Origin: Roseicella frigidaeris
Lineage (GTDB): Bacteria > Pseudomonadota > Alphaproteobacteria > Acetobacterales > Acetobacteraceae
NCBI RefSeq assembly: GCF_003258945.1
Contig: NZ_QLIX01000003.1
Coordinates: 356,019 to 420,018, forward strand
Length of the DNA stretch: 64,000 nucleotides
Direction: 5' to 3'
The notes below the pieces were generated by a model. It had not been told where the DNA came from and did not search any database. It was given only the letters and a program-made list of their open reading frames with translations. This document shows, piece by piece, positions 27,213 through 35,878 of this stretch (positions are counted from its first letter, which is position 1; every line of letters starts with the position of its first letter). The position numbers and the translations under genes were made by a program.

Positions 27213-27406
27213 TGCTGGTCCTTCTGTGTCTGGCCGGCCCAGTCCGGCCGTCGGGTTCGCGTGGCGGCGGCCCGTCCCGGGGCGCAGCTTGTGGGACAGG
27301 CGCGGCCGGGCGCAAGCCGTCCCCGCCCGTCCGGGCCCCGGTGCCGTGAACCCCCGGCGGGGGAGCACGCTCTGACCACCGGATATCGGCGATGGAGGTG
27401 AGCGAC

Positions 27407-29059
27407 ATGACCAAGGCGTCCGACCTGCTGGTTGCCGCGCTCGAGAACGAGGGCGTCGACCGCATCTTCGGCGTTCCCGGGGAGGAGAACCTCGATGTCG
27501 TGGAGTCCCTGCGGCGCTCCCGCATCGAGCTGGTCCTCACCCGGCACGAGCAGCCCGCCGCCTTCATGGCCGCGACCCATGGCCGGCTCACCGGCCGGCC
27601 CGGCGTCTGCCTCAGCACCCTCGGCCCCGGCGCGCTGAACCTCGTCACCGGCGCCGCCTATGCGCATCTCGGCGCCATGCCGATGGTGATGCTGACCGGC
27701 CAGAAGGGCATCCTCAGCAGCCGCCAGGCCCGCTTCCAGATCGTCGACATCGTCTCGACCATGCGGCCGCTGACCAAGCTCACCCGGCAGATCGTCGCCG
27801 CCGCCACCATCCCGACCCTAGTGCGCGACGCCTTCCGCGTGGCGCAGGAGGAGCGGCCGGGCCCCGTCCATCTCGAATTGCCGGAGGACATCGCGGCCGA
27901 GGAGGTGGCGGACCCGCAGCCCCTCATCCCGCCGCATCCGGTCGAGATCCCGGTCGCGCACCGCGCCGCGCTCGACCGCGCCGCCGAGATGATCCTGCGG
28001 GCCGAACGGCCGCTGGTCATGCTCGGCGCCGCCGCCAGCCGCCCGCGCGCCACGGCCGGGCTCGCCGGCTTCGTCCGCCGCACCCGCATCCCCTTCTTCA
28101 CCACCCAGATGGGCAAGGGCACGGTGCCGGGCGGCACCCATCTCTACATGGGCACGGCGGCGCTCTCCGAGCGCGACTACGTGCACGAGGCGATCGAGCG
28201 CGCCGACCTGATCCTGGCGATCGGGCACGACACCATCGAGAAGCCGCCCTTCCTGATGGGGCCGGGCGGGCCGCAGGTGATCCATGTCAGCTACACGCCG
28301 GCGCATGTCGAGCAGGTCTATTTCCCGCATGCCGAGGTGATCGGCGATGTCGGGCCGAGTCTCGAGCTGCTCGCCGACCGGATCGAGGGAAGGCTGCACC
28401 GGGCCGGCGCCCTGCTGCCGCTGCGCGAGGGCATCCTGGCCCGGATCGCCGACCGCGCCACCGAGGACCGCTTCCCCGTCACCCCGCAGCGCCTGGTGCA
28501 CGACGTGCGGCAGGTGATCCCGGAGGACGGGATCGTCGCGCTCGACAACGGGATGTACAAGATCTGGTTCGCCCGCAACTACCGCACCACGGTGGCCAAC
28601 ACCCTGCTGCTCGACAACGCGCTCGCCACCATGGGGGCGGGCCTGCCCTCGGCGATGATGGCGGCGATGCTGCATCCGGACCGCCGCGTGCTCGCCGTCT
28701 GCGGCGATGGCGGCTTCATGATGAACAGCCAGGAGATGGAGACGGCGGTCCGGCTCGGGCTGAACCTCGTCGTCCTGCTGCTGGTGGACAATGCCTATGG
28801 CATGATCCGCTGGAAGCAGTCGGTCGATCATTTCCCGGATTACGGCATGACCTTCGGCAACCCGGATTTCGTCCGCTATGCCGAGGCCTATGGCGCGACG
28901 GGCCATCGGATCGAGGCCGTCGACGCGCTGATCCCGACGCTGGAGGCGGCCTTCCGCGCCGGCGGCGTGCATCTGGTGGCGGTGCCGGTCGACTACGCCG
29001 AGAACAAGCGGGTGCTGGTGGACGAGTTGGCGGCGCATCTGCCGGTGGCCGGGACCTGA
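27407..29059 (+). CDS. Acetolactate synthase-like TPP-dependent enzyme, large (catalytic) subunit
   Basis: 550 residues from ATG 27407, chosen because GGAGGTG lies 6 bases upstream; an in-frame ATG at 27392 overlaps that site. Three-domain TPP enzyme: catalytic Glu in TRHEQPAAFMAA, GVCLSTLGPGALNLVTG, FAD-like central domain with HLYMGTAALSERDYVHEA, and the TPP/Mg motif CGDGGFMMNSQEMETAVRL with LLVDNAYGMIRW. Overall closest to catabolic-type acetolactate synthases. No ilvN-like regulatory subunit gene follows. The true substrate could be another 2-oxoacid. It is convergent with the kinase-phosphatase gene across a family B repeat. Confidence 0.87.
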   Translation: MTKASDLLVAALENEGVDRIFGVPGEENLDVVESLRRSRIELVLTRHEQPAAFMAATHGRLTGRPGVCLSTLGPGALNLVTGAAYAHLGAMPMVMLTGQKGILSSRQARFQIVDIVSTMRPLTKLTRQIVAAATIPTLVRDAFRVAQEERPGPVHLELPEDIAAEEVADPQPLIPPHPVEIPVAHRAALDRAAEMILRAERPLVMLGAAASRPRATAGLAGFVRRTRIPFFTTQMGKGTVPGGTHLYMGTAALSERDYVHEAIERADLILAIGHDTIEKPPFLMGPGGPQVIHVSYTPAHVEQVYFPHAEVIGDVGPSLELLADRIEGRLHRAGALLPLREGILARIADRATEDRFPVTPQRLVHDVRQVIPEDGIVALDNGMYKIWFARNYRTTVANTLLLDNALATMGAGLPSAMMAAMLHPDRRVLAVCGDGGFMMNSQEMETAVRLGLNLVVLLLVDNAYGMIRWKQSVDHFPDYGMTFGNPDFVRYAEAYGATGHRIEAVDALIPTLEAAFRAGGVHLVAVPVDYAENKRVLVDELAAHLPVAGT

Positions 29060-29161
29060 CGCCGGGCGCAAACCTCCGGTTTGCCTGGGCCTTCGCGGCA
29101 TAAGCCGCGGCGCCTATCCGGGCGCTCGGCATGAATGAGGCATTCATGCCGTTGGCGTCAG
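29056..29161 (-). repeat. Family B repeat, copy B3, flanked by 8-base inverted repeats
   Basis: A ~106-base block bounded by CTGACGCC (29056-29063) and GGCGTCAG (29154-29161). Its minus strand reads GCGCCCGGATAGGCGCCG, GGCTTATGCCGCGAAGGCCC, CAGGCAAACCGGAGGTTTGC and GCCCGGCGTC, matching B1 and B2. At one end is a perfect hairpin: GGCATGAATG (29128-29137), loop AGG, CATTCATGCC (29141-29150). It fills the gap between the convergent acetolactate-synthase-like and kinase genes and includes the stop codon of the former. Confidence 0.8.
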
Positions 29162-29165
29162 GCGA

Positions 29166-30848
29166 TCACGCTCTGGCCCAGGAGAGCAGCAGCAGCAGGG
29201 CGAGGAGGCCCGCCACCACGCGCCAGAACAGCAGCGGGTTGCGGTCGTGCAGCGCCCGCGGCCGCGGCCGGGCCGGGGCGCCGCCCGCCATGCCGCGTTC
29301 CAGCGCGAAGAGCAGCTCCACCGCATCGCCGAACCGCTCCTCCGGCGCCACCGCCACGGCGCGGGCCAGCACCTGGTCCAGCCAGGCCGGCAGGTCCGGG
29401 CGCCGCGCCAGCAGCGAGGCCGGGGCGCCGAAGCGCGGGCGGGAGAAGGCCTCGACCTCGCCATAGGGATAGGCGCCGGCGAAGAGCCGCCAGAGCGTGA
29501 CGCCGAGCGCGTAGAGGTCCGAGCGCTCGTCGCCCGGCCCGCTGCCGGCCAGCAGCTCCGGCGCCATGAAGCTCGGCGTGCCGGGGATGTCGGCGGCGGC
29601 GAACTCCTCCATATGCGGCAGCCGGGCGACGCCGAGATCGATCAGCCGCAGCCCGCCTTCCGGCGGCAGCAGCACGTTGTCCGGCTTGATGTCGCGATGC
29701 ACGACGCCGGCCCGATGCAGCGCCGCCACCGCCTTGCACAGGCCGGCGGCCATGCCGAGCCCCTGCTCCAGCCCGATCGGCGGGCCGCGCAGGATGCGCC
29801 GCTCCAGCGTCTCGCCGCCATAGAAGGGCATGACGGCATAGAGGCAGGAGGCGCGCTCGGGCGGCGGCTCCAGCACCTCGCCGAGGAAGGGGCTGCGCAC
29901 CCGCGCGGCGATCCAGCTCTCGCGCAGATAGGCGCGGCGGAAGCTGGCCTCGGCGGCGGTGCCGGGCTTGGGGAATTTCAGCACCACCGCGCGCGCGTCC
30001 GGCGCCAGCGTGTCGCGGCCGCGGAAGACCCGGCTGTAGCGGCTGTCGGCCAGCATCGCCTCCAGCGCATAGCCATCCACCACCAGGCCGGGCTTCGGCA
30101 CCGGCAGGATCGGCCGCGCGTCGATCGCCGCCTCCAGATCGGCCTGGTCGGGCAGGGGCAGGTCGAGCAGGTCGAGGATGAGGGCGGTGGCGTTGTCGCC
30201 GGTCGGCGCCGCCAGCGCCGCCGCCACCAGCCGCCGCGCCGTTTTCTCCGGCGCGTCGCGGCGCCCCAGCTCGGCGGCGATCCGCGCCTCCGACAGGCCG
30301 GCATGCACCCCGTCCGAGCAGAGCAGGTAGCGGTCATGCGGCCGCGCCGCCGCCTCGGCATGATCGACGCGCACGCTCTCCTCGGCCCCCAGCGCGCGGG
30401 TGAGGACGTTGCCGGCGCGCTGCAGGTGGTCGGTGGTCAGCCGGGTGAGCACGCCGTCGCGGAAGCGGTAGGCGCGGCTGTCGCCGACATGCAGCACATG
30501 CATCCGCCGCCCGCGCAGCACCAGTGCCGTCAGGGTGCAGGCCATGCCGGCGAGGCCGGCATCGGCGCGGGCCTGGGCGTGGATCCAGCCGTTCAGCGCC
30601 TCGATGCTGCGGCCGGCGGCGCGGCGGAGGCCGAGCGCCTCGCTCTGGCCGAGCAGGCCGTCGATCAGCCCGCGCACCGCCAGCTCGGCGGCGACGCGGC
30701 CGCCCTTCGCGCCGCCGACGCCATCGGCCAGCGCGGCGATCGCCCCCTTGCCGGCGCCGCGCCCCGGCTCGCCCAGCCAGGCGGCGGCGTAGTCCTCATT
30801 GGCCGGCCGGGCGCCGCGCTCGGAGCAGAGGCCGAGGCGCAGCTCCAG
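29166..30848 (-). CDS. PP2C phosphatase - Ser/Thr protein kinase fusion of the nitrate assimilation operon
   Basis: About 560 residues. PP2C domain (~1-235): ERGARPANEDYAAAWLG, ALADGVGGAKGG, GDSRAYRFRDG, LLCSDGVH and TGDNATALIL carry the metal-binding Asp residues. Kinase domain (~265-510): VVLKFPKPG, GVVHRDIKPDNVLL (HRDxKxxN), LIDLGVARLP (in place of DFG), GTPSFMAPELL. A C-terminal membrane helix (LLFWRVVAGLLALLLLLSW) anchors it. The first ATG/GTG is the GTG at 30677, after the essential RPANED motif, so the real start must be non-standard; CTG 30848 or 30842 is suggested, bounded by an in-frame stop at 30944. Last gene of the nas operon, 28 bases after cobA. Such fusions are known from nas clusters; substrate unknown. 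Confidence 0.88.
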   Translation of the reverse strand: MELRLGLCSERGARPANEDYAAAWLGEPGRGAGKGAIAALADGVGGAKGGRVAAELAVRGLIDGLLGQSEALGLRRAAGRSIEALNGWIHAQARADAGLAGMACTLTALVLRGRRMHVLHVGDSRAYRFRDGVLTRLTTDHLQRAGNVLTRALGAEESVRVDHAEAAARPHDRYLLCSDGVHAGLSEARIAAELGRRDAPEKTARRLVAAALAAPTGDNATALILDLLDLPLPDQADLEAAIDARPILPVPKPGLVVDGYALEAMLADSRYSRVFRGRDTLAPDARAVVLKFPKPGTAAEASFRRAYLRESWIAARVRSPFLGEVLEPPPERASCLYAVMPFYGGETLERRILRGPPIGLEQGLGMAAGLCKAVAALHRAGVVHRDIKPDNVLLPPEGGLRLIDLGVARLPHMEEFAAADIPGTPSFMAPELLAGSGPGDERSDLYALGVTLWRLFAGAYPYGEVEAFSRPRFGAPASLLARRPDLPAWLDQVLARAVAVAPEERFGDAVELLFALERGMAGGAPARPRPRALHDRNPLLFWRVVAGLLALLLLLSWARA

Positions 30849-30876
30849 CCGGCCGCGCGGCGGCGGCGGGGAGAGG

Positions 30877-31953
30877 TCAGGCGGCGTGGCGCGCTGCCTC
30901 GGCGGGCGCCTCGGTCCCGGCCAGCGCCACCACCTCGCCGATCAGGGTGAGGGTGGGTCCCTCGACCGCCGCCTCGGCCACCGCCGCCGCGATGTCGGCG
31001 AGCGTCCGGCGGATGCGGCGCTCCCCCGGCAGCGTCGCGTTCTCCACCGCGATGGCCGGCGTCGCGGGCGGCATGCCGGCGGCGAGCAGCGCCTCGGCCA
31101 CGCGCGGCAGGGTGCGCGCGCCCATATAGACCGCCAGCGTGCCGCCGGCCGCGGCCAGCGCCCGCCAGTCATGCGGCGGCACGTCTCCCTCTCGCCCATG
31201 CGCGGTGATGAGATGCAGGCTGCGGGAGAGGCCGCGATGCGTCAGCGGCAGGCCGAGCCGCGCCGCGGTGGCCAGCGCCGCGGTGATGCCGGGGATCACC
31301 TCCACCGCGGCGCCGGCCGCGCGCAGCGCCTCCAGCTCCTCGCCGCCGCGGCCGAAGACGAAGGGATCGCCGCCCTTGAGGCGCACCACATGGCCGCCGC
31401 GCCGCACCTCGGCGACCAGCAGCCGGTTGATCGCCGCCTGGCTCATCGCATGCCGGCCGCAGCGCTTGCCGACATCGATGCGCCGCGCCGCGGCAGGCGC
31501 GAGGTCGAGCAGCCGCGGATCGATCAGCTTGTCGTAGAGCACGACATCCGCCGTCTCCAGGGCGCGGACCGCCTTCACCGTCAGCAGCGCCGGGTCGCCC
31601 GGCCCGGCGCCGACCAGGCTGGCCCGGCCGCGGCAGGCCCGCGGCGGCGCCGCGACGGCACTGACCAGCGCGCCCGCCGCGCGCGCCATCGCCGCCACCG
31701 CCTCGCCCGCCGCCCCCTCCAGCGCGACGACGCAGAGCCGCACGCCGTCCAGATCCGCCGGCAGCACGGCGCGGCGGTGCAGCGTGAGCCGCCCCGCCTC
31801 GGCCAGCGCCGCGAGCGCCGGCCCTGGCGCCGGAGCGACCACGCGCAGCCTGGCGCCGGCGGCGAGCAGCGCCTCGGCCTGCTCCGCATCGCCGCCGGCG
31901 AGCAGCACCGGCGTCTCCGTCAGGTCGAGGGTCACGGTGAATGTGCCGGCCAT
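30877..31953 (-). CDS. cobA: Uroporphyrinogen-III C-methyltransferase with degenerate CysG-like N-terminal domain
   Basis: 358 residues from ATG 31953, which follows the nasA stop by one base (TGAGATG); ATG 31977 inside nasA is an alternative. Residues ~115-358 are a complete SUMT: GRASLVGAGPGDPALLTVKAV, VVLYDKLI, RVDVGKR-like, VVRLKGGDPFVFGRGGEE, VIPGITAA, and LPLTHRGLS. Residues 1-110 look like the Rossmann half of CysG/Met8 but are shortened (VLLAGGDAEQAEALLAAGA lacks the usual GGGxVAxxK). It makes precorrin-2 for siroheme, needed by NirB. The dehydrogenase/ferrochelatase steps probably come from another enzyme. Confidence 0.9.
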   Translation of the reverse strand: MAGTFTVTLDLTETPVLLAGGDAEQAEALLAAGARLRVVAPAPGPALAALAEAGRLTLHRRAVLPADLDGVRLCVVALEGAAGEAVAAMARAAGALVSAVAAPPRACRGRASLVGAGPGDPALLTVKAVRALETADVVLYDKLIDPRLLDLAPAAARRIDVGKRCGRHAMSQAAINRLLVAEVRRGGHVVRLKGGDPFVFGRGGEELEALRAAGAAVEVIPGITAALATAARLGLPLTHRGLSRSLHLITAHGREGDVPPHDWRALAAAGGTLAVYMGARTLPRVAEALLAAGMPPATPAIAVENATLPGERRIRRTLADIAAAVAEAAVEGPTLTLIGEVVALAGTEAPAEAARHAA

Positions 31954-31954
31954 C

Positions 31955-34657
31955 TCAGGCTGCAACCTCCGTCTCATCCTGCGCCTCGCACAGCAGCGCC
32001 CGGATCTCGGGCAGGCAGGAGCCGCAATTGCTGCCCGCGCCCAGCGCCGCCCCCACCGCCTCGGCGGTGGTCAGCCGGCGGTCGCGGATGCAGGCGCGCA
32101 GCGTCTCCACGCCGACGCCGAAGCAGGCGCAGATGTTGCGCTCCGCGGGCCGTGCCGCCAGGGCCCGCCCGGCGAGCAGGCCGGGCCGGGCGGCCTCGGC
32201 CACCAGCCCGTCCAGCAGCGCCGCCAGCGCGGCGCCTCCGGGCAGGCTGGCCCGGCTGCCCTCGCGCAGCAGGAACAGGCAGGCCTCCACCCGCCCCTCG
32301 ACCAGGGCGGCGAAGCGCCAGGTGCCGCGGCCGGGATCGGCCAGATGCACCTGCTCCGCCCCGGCGGGGGCGGCCAGCAGCGCCTCGACCAGCGGCGCGA
32401 GCTCGGCCGGCAGCGGCAGCGCCCCGGTGAGCTCGAGGACATGCCCCTGCCCCACCCCCTGTCCCATCCCCTGCCCCACTGGCTGCCCCACGGGCACCCG
32501 CGACCAGTGCAGGCCCGGCGCCTCCGGCCGCAGGGCCCGGCGATGCAGCAGCAGCCCGCGCCAGCGCACCGGCAGCGGCTCGGCCCGCACCGGCGTCGCC
32601 TTCAGCTCCGGCTGGCCGGAGACCGGATCGGTCGCCGCCCCCACCAGCCGGTCCACCGGGCCGGAGGAGGTGAAGTCGTCGGTCCAGTGCATCGGCACGA
32701 AGACCTCGCCCGGGCGCTGGCCCGGCTCGATGGCGACGCGCAGCACCGTCTCGCCATGCGGCGAGGCGAGGCGGACCAGCCCGCCCGCCGCCAAGCCGAG
32801 CCGCGCCGCATCGCCGGGGGCGAAGCCGGCCGCCGGCACCGGGCTGTGCTGGGCGAGGCGCGGCACCTGCCCGGTGCGGGTCATGGTGTGCCACTGGTCG
32901 CGCAACCGGCCGGTGTTGAGCAGCAGGGGGTACTCGGCATCCGGCGCGACGGCGAGGCCGCGGAAGGGCGTGGCGACGAAGCGGGCGCGGCCGTCCGGCG
33001 TCGGGAAGCCGCCCTGGGCGAAGAGCCGGCCGCCCTCCGCCGTCGCCCCCGCCGGCAGCGGCCAGCGGAAGGGCTGCATGGCCTCGTAGCCGGCCTCGTC
33101 GAGCCCTGCCATGGCGGAGATGTCGAAGACCCGCTCGCCACCATTCTCGAAACCGGAGAGGGCGGCGTGCTCGCGGAAGATCGCCGCCGGCCCGTCCCAG
33201 GCGAAGGCCTCCGCCCAGCCGAGCCGCCGGCCGAGCTCGGCCAGCATCCACCAATCCGGCCGCGCCTCGCCCGGCGGGGCGCGGAAGGGGCGCTGGCGGG
33301 AGATGCGACGCTCGGAATTCGTCACCGTGCCGCCCTTCTCGCCCCAGGCAGCGGCCGGCAGCACGACATGGGCGAGGCGCGTCGTGTCCGTCTCCCAGCA
33401 ATCGGAGACGACGACGAAGGGGCAGGCCGCCAGCGCCTCGCGCACCCGGCCGGCGCGGGGCAGGCTGTCGGCCGGGTTGGTGGCCATGATCCAGAGCGCC
33501 TTCACCCGCCCCTCGCGCACCGCCTCGAACAGCTCGACCGCCTTCAGCCCCGGCCGCGTGGCGAGGTTCGGCGCGCCCCAAAAGCGGCGCAGCCGGTCCA
33601 GGGCGCCCGGCATGTCGAAGCGCATATGCGCGGCGAGCTGGTTGGCGAGGCCGCCCACCTCGCGCCCGCCCATGGCGTTGGGCTGGCCGGTGACGCTGAA
33701 GGGCCCCATGCCGGGCCGACCGATGCGCCCGGTCGCCAGATGGCAGTTGAGGATGGCGTTGACCTTGTCCGTCCCGGCCGCGGACTGGTTCACCCCCTGG
33801 CTGTAGACGGTGACGCTGCGCTCGGTGGCGGCGAAGAGGGCGTAGAAGCGGCGGATCTCCTCCAGCGCAAGGCCGGTGAGGGCGGCGACGCGGAAGAGGT
33901 TCGGCGCCGTCTCCCGCGCCGCCGCCAGCGCCGCCTCGAAGCCCTCGGCATGGGCGGCGATCCAGGCCGCATCCAGCGCCCCCGCCTCGTCCAGATGCAC
34001 GAGCAGGCCGGCGAAGAGCGCGACATCCGAGCCGGGCAGCAGCGGCAGGTGCAGTTCGGCGCCGTCCGCGCTGGCGGTGCCGCGCGGGTCGATGACGACG
34101 AGCTGCGTCCCCCGCGCGGCGCGGGCCGCCTGCAGCCTTCCGTGCAGCACCGGATGGCACCAGGCGAGGTTGCTGCCGACCAGCACGACGAGGTCGGCCT
34201 CCTCCAGATCCTCGTAGACCCCCGGCACCACATCGGCGCCGAAGGCGCGGCTGTGGCCGGCGACCGAGGAGGCCATGCAGAGCCGGCTGTTGGTGTCGAT
34301 GTTGCCGCTGCCGATGAAGCCCTTCATCAGCTTGTTGGCGACGTAGTAGTCCTCGGTCAGGCATTGGCCGGAGACGTAGAAGGCGACCGAATCCGGCCCG
34401 TGCTCGGCGATGGTCGCGCGGAAGCGGGCGGCGACGAGGTCGAGCGCCGCATCCCAGGAGGCGCGCGCGCCGGCGACGGTGGGGTGCAGCAGCCGCCCGG
34501 CCTCCGACAGCGTCTCGCCAAGGGCCGCGCCCTTGACGCAGAGCCGGCCCCGGTTCGCCGGATGCGCCGGGTCGCCCTTCAGCGTGCCGTCCGGCGCCGC
34601 CAGGACGCCGCAGCCGACGCCGCAATAGGGGCAGGTGGTGCGGACGGCGTGCGTCAT
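31955..34657 (-). CDS. nasA: Assimilatory nitrate reductase catalytic subunit NasA
   Basis: 900 residues from ATG 34657 (MTHAVRTTCPYCGVGCGV). The N-terminal [4Fe-4S] motif is CPYCGVGC...GRLCVKG; the molybdenum-ligand Cys lies in NIDTNSRLCMASSV; the molybdopterin domains extend to ~residue 690 with SVTGQPNAMGGREVGGLANQ and VFVPMHWTDDFTSSGPVDRL. A four-fold 12-base repeat (32444-32491) encodes a V/MGQG linker. The C-terminus has a [2Fe-2S] BFD-like domain: NICACFGVGVETLRACI and GAGSNCGSCLPEI. No signal peptide, so cytoplasmic. It reduces nitrate to nitrite for NirBD; the extra cluster suggests NAD(P)H-linked electron delivery through a partner not adjacent here. Confidence 0.95.
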   Translation of the reverse strand: MTHAVRTTCPYCGVGCGVLAAPDGTLKGDPAHPANRGRLCVKGAALGETLSEAGRLLHPTVAGARASWDAALDLVAARFRATIAEHGPDSVAFYVSGQCLTEDYYVANKLMKGFIGSGNIDTNSRLCMASSVAGHSRAFGADVVPGVYEDLEEADLVVLVGSNLAWCHPVLHGRLQAARAARGTQLVVIDPRGTASADGAELHLPLLPGSDVALFAGLLVHLDEAGALDAAWIAAHAEGFEAALAAARETAPNLFRVAALTGLALEEIRRFYALFAATERSVTVYSQGVNQSAAGTDKVNAILNCHLATGRIGRPGMGPFSVTGQPNAMGGREVGGLANQLAAHMRFDMPGALDRLRRFWGAPNLATRPGLKAVELFEAVREGRVKALWIMATNPADSLPRAGRVREALAACPFVVVSDCWETDTTRLAHVVLPAAAWGEKGGTVTNSERRISRQRPFRAPPGEARPDWWMLAELGRRLGWAEAFAWDGPAAIFREHAALSGFENGGERVFDISAMAGLDEAGYEAMQPFRWPLPAGATAEGGRLFAQGGFPTPDGRARFVATPFRGLAVAPDAEYPLLLNTGRLRDQWHTMTRTGQVPRLAQHSPVPAAGFAPGDAARLGLAAGGLVRLASPHGETVLRVAIEPGQRPGEVFVPMHWTDDFTSSGPVDRLVGAATDPVSGQPELKATPVRAEPLPVRWRGLLLHRRALRPEAPGLHWSRVPVGQPVGQGMGQGVGQGHVLELTGALPLPAELAPLVEALLAAPAGAEQVHLADPGRGTWRFAALVEGRVEACLFLLREGSRASLPGGAALAALLDGLVAEAARPGLLAGRALAARPAERNICACFGVGVETLRACIRDRRLTTAEAVGAALGAGSNCGSCLPEIRALLCEAQDETEVAA

Positions 34658-34667
34658 CGCCCGTGTC

Positions 34668-35513
34668 TCACTCGGCCGCGATGCCGGCATGCAGCGCCGG
34701 CGCGGGCGCCTGCCGCTTCGGCGCGGTGCGGGCATGCGTCGCGTAGAGCGTCAGGCCGACGAAGGTGAGGCCGCCCACCAGATTGCCGACCACCGTCGGC
34801 AGCTCGTTCCACAGCATGTAGTCGACGAAGGTGAAGTGGCCGCCGAGCATGAGCCCCGAGGGGAAGAGGAACATGTTCACGATGGAATGCTCGAAGCCCA
34901 TGTAGAAGAACACCATGATCGGCATCCACATGGCGATGACCTTGCCGGGGACGGAGGTGGACATCATCGCCGCCACCACGCCGGTGGAGACCATCCAGTT
35001 GCAGAGCACGCCGCGGATGAAGAGGGTGAGCATCCCCGCCGCGCCATGCGCGGCATAGCCGAGGGTCCGCCCCTCGCCGATGCTGCCGAGGCGCTTGCCC
35101 ACCTCGTTCGGCGCCTCGGTGAAGCCGAAGGTGAAGATGATGGCCATCATCACCGCGACCGTCAGCGCGCCGGCGAAATTGCCGAAGAAGACCAGCGTCC
35201 AGTTGCGCAGCACGCCGCCGAGGGTGACGCCGGGGCGCCGGTCCAGCAGCGCCAGCGGCACCAGGGTGAAGACGCCGGTCAGCAGGTCGAAGCCCATCAG
35301 GTAGAGCAGGCAGAAGCCGACCGGGAAGAGGATGGCGCCGACCAGCGGCTGGCCGGTCTGCACCGTGACGGTGACGGCGAAGGCGGCGGCCAGCGCCAGG
35401 ATCGCCCCGGCCATGTAGGCGCGGATCAGCGTGTCGCGCGTCGCCATGAAGACCTTCGCCTCGCCGGCATCGATCATCGTCCGGGTGAAGTCCGCGGGGG
35501 TCACATAGGACAT
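34668..35513 (-). CDS. Formate/nitrite transporter (FocA/NirC family)
   Basis: 281 residues from ATG 35513, with GAAGGAGAGAG 4 bases upstream. Six membrane segments and FNT signatures: LTGVFTLVPLALLDRR, NWTLVFFGNFAGALTVAV, GVLCNWMVSTGVVAAMM (conserved NW motif), and FYMGFEHSIVNMFLFPSGLML with the central pore His. It sits between nirD and nasA, so nitrite (NirC-like) is the likely cargo, either taking it up or releasing excess. Part of the narK-nirBD-focA-nasA-cobA-kinase operon. Confidence 0.93.
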   Translation of the reverse strand: MSYVTPADFTRTMIDAGEAKVFMATRDTLIRAYMAGAILALAAAFAVTVTVQTGQPLVGAILFPVGFCLLYLMGFDLLTGVFTLVPLALLDRRPGVTLGGVLRNWTLVFFGNFAGALTVAVMMAIIFTFGFTEAPNEVGKRLGSIGEGRTLGYAAHGAAGMLTLFIRGVLCNWMVSTGVVAAMMSTSVPGKVIAMWMPIMVFFYMGFEHSIVNMFLFPSGLMLGGHFTFVDYMLWNELPTVVGNLVGGLTFVGLTLYATHARTAPKRQAPAPALHAGIAAE

Positions 35514-35539
35514 GGGGCTCTCTCCTTCTCCGGATGGCG

Positions 35540-35872
35540 TCAGACGGGCAGCGACAGCAGGACGCGGCCATCCTCGACGCGGACGGGGATGCGCCTGACG
35601 CAGCCCGTATCCGGCGCCGCGGCCTCGCCGCTCCGCAGGTCGATGACCCAGTTGTGCAGCGGGCAGGTCACGGCATGGCCGTGCACGATGCCCTGCGAGA
35701 GCGGGCCGCCCTTGTGCGGGCAGCGGTCCAGGGTGGCGAAGACCGTGTCGTCCAGCGCCCGGAAGACGGCGATGTCGCCGATCCGGCTCGCCACCACGCG
35801 GGCGCCCTGGCGGGGGATGTCGGCGACCTGCCCGATCTCGGTCCAGCGCCCCGTCACAACCATGCCGTCCAT
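35540..35872 (-). CDS. nirD: Nitrite reductase (NADH) small subunit NirD
   Basis: 110-residue Rieske-type protein. The [2Fe-2S] ligands are in CPHKGGPLSQG and CPLHNWVIDL, the complete C-x-H...C-x2-H arrangement; many NirD proteins of enteric bacteria have lost these, so this one is of the cluster-bearing kind. The start ATG 35872 lies 6 bases after the nirB stop; ATG 35863 is possible. Forms the soluble NADH nitrite reductase with NirB. Confidence 0.94.
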   Translation of the reverse strand: MDGMVVTGRWTEIGQVADIPRQGARVVASRIGDIAVFRALDDTVFATLDRCPHKGGPLSQGIVHGHAVTCPLHNWVIDLRSGEAAAPDTGCVRRIPVRVEDGRVLLSLPV

Positions 35873-35878
35873 CGCGCC

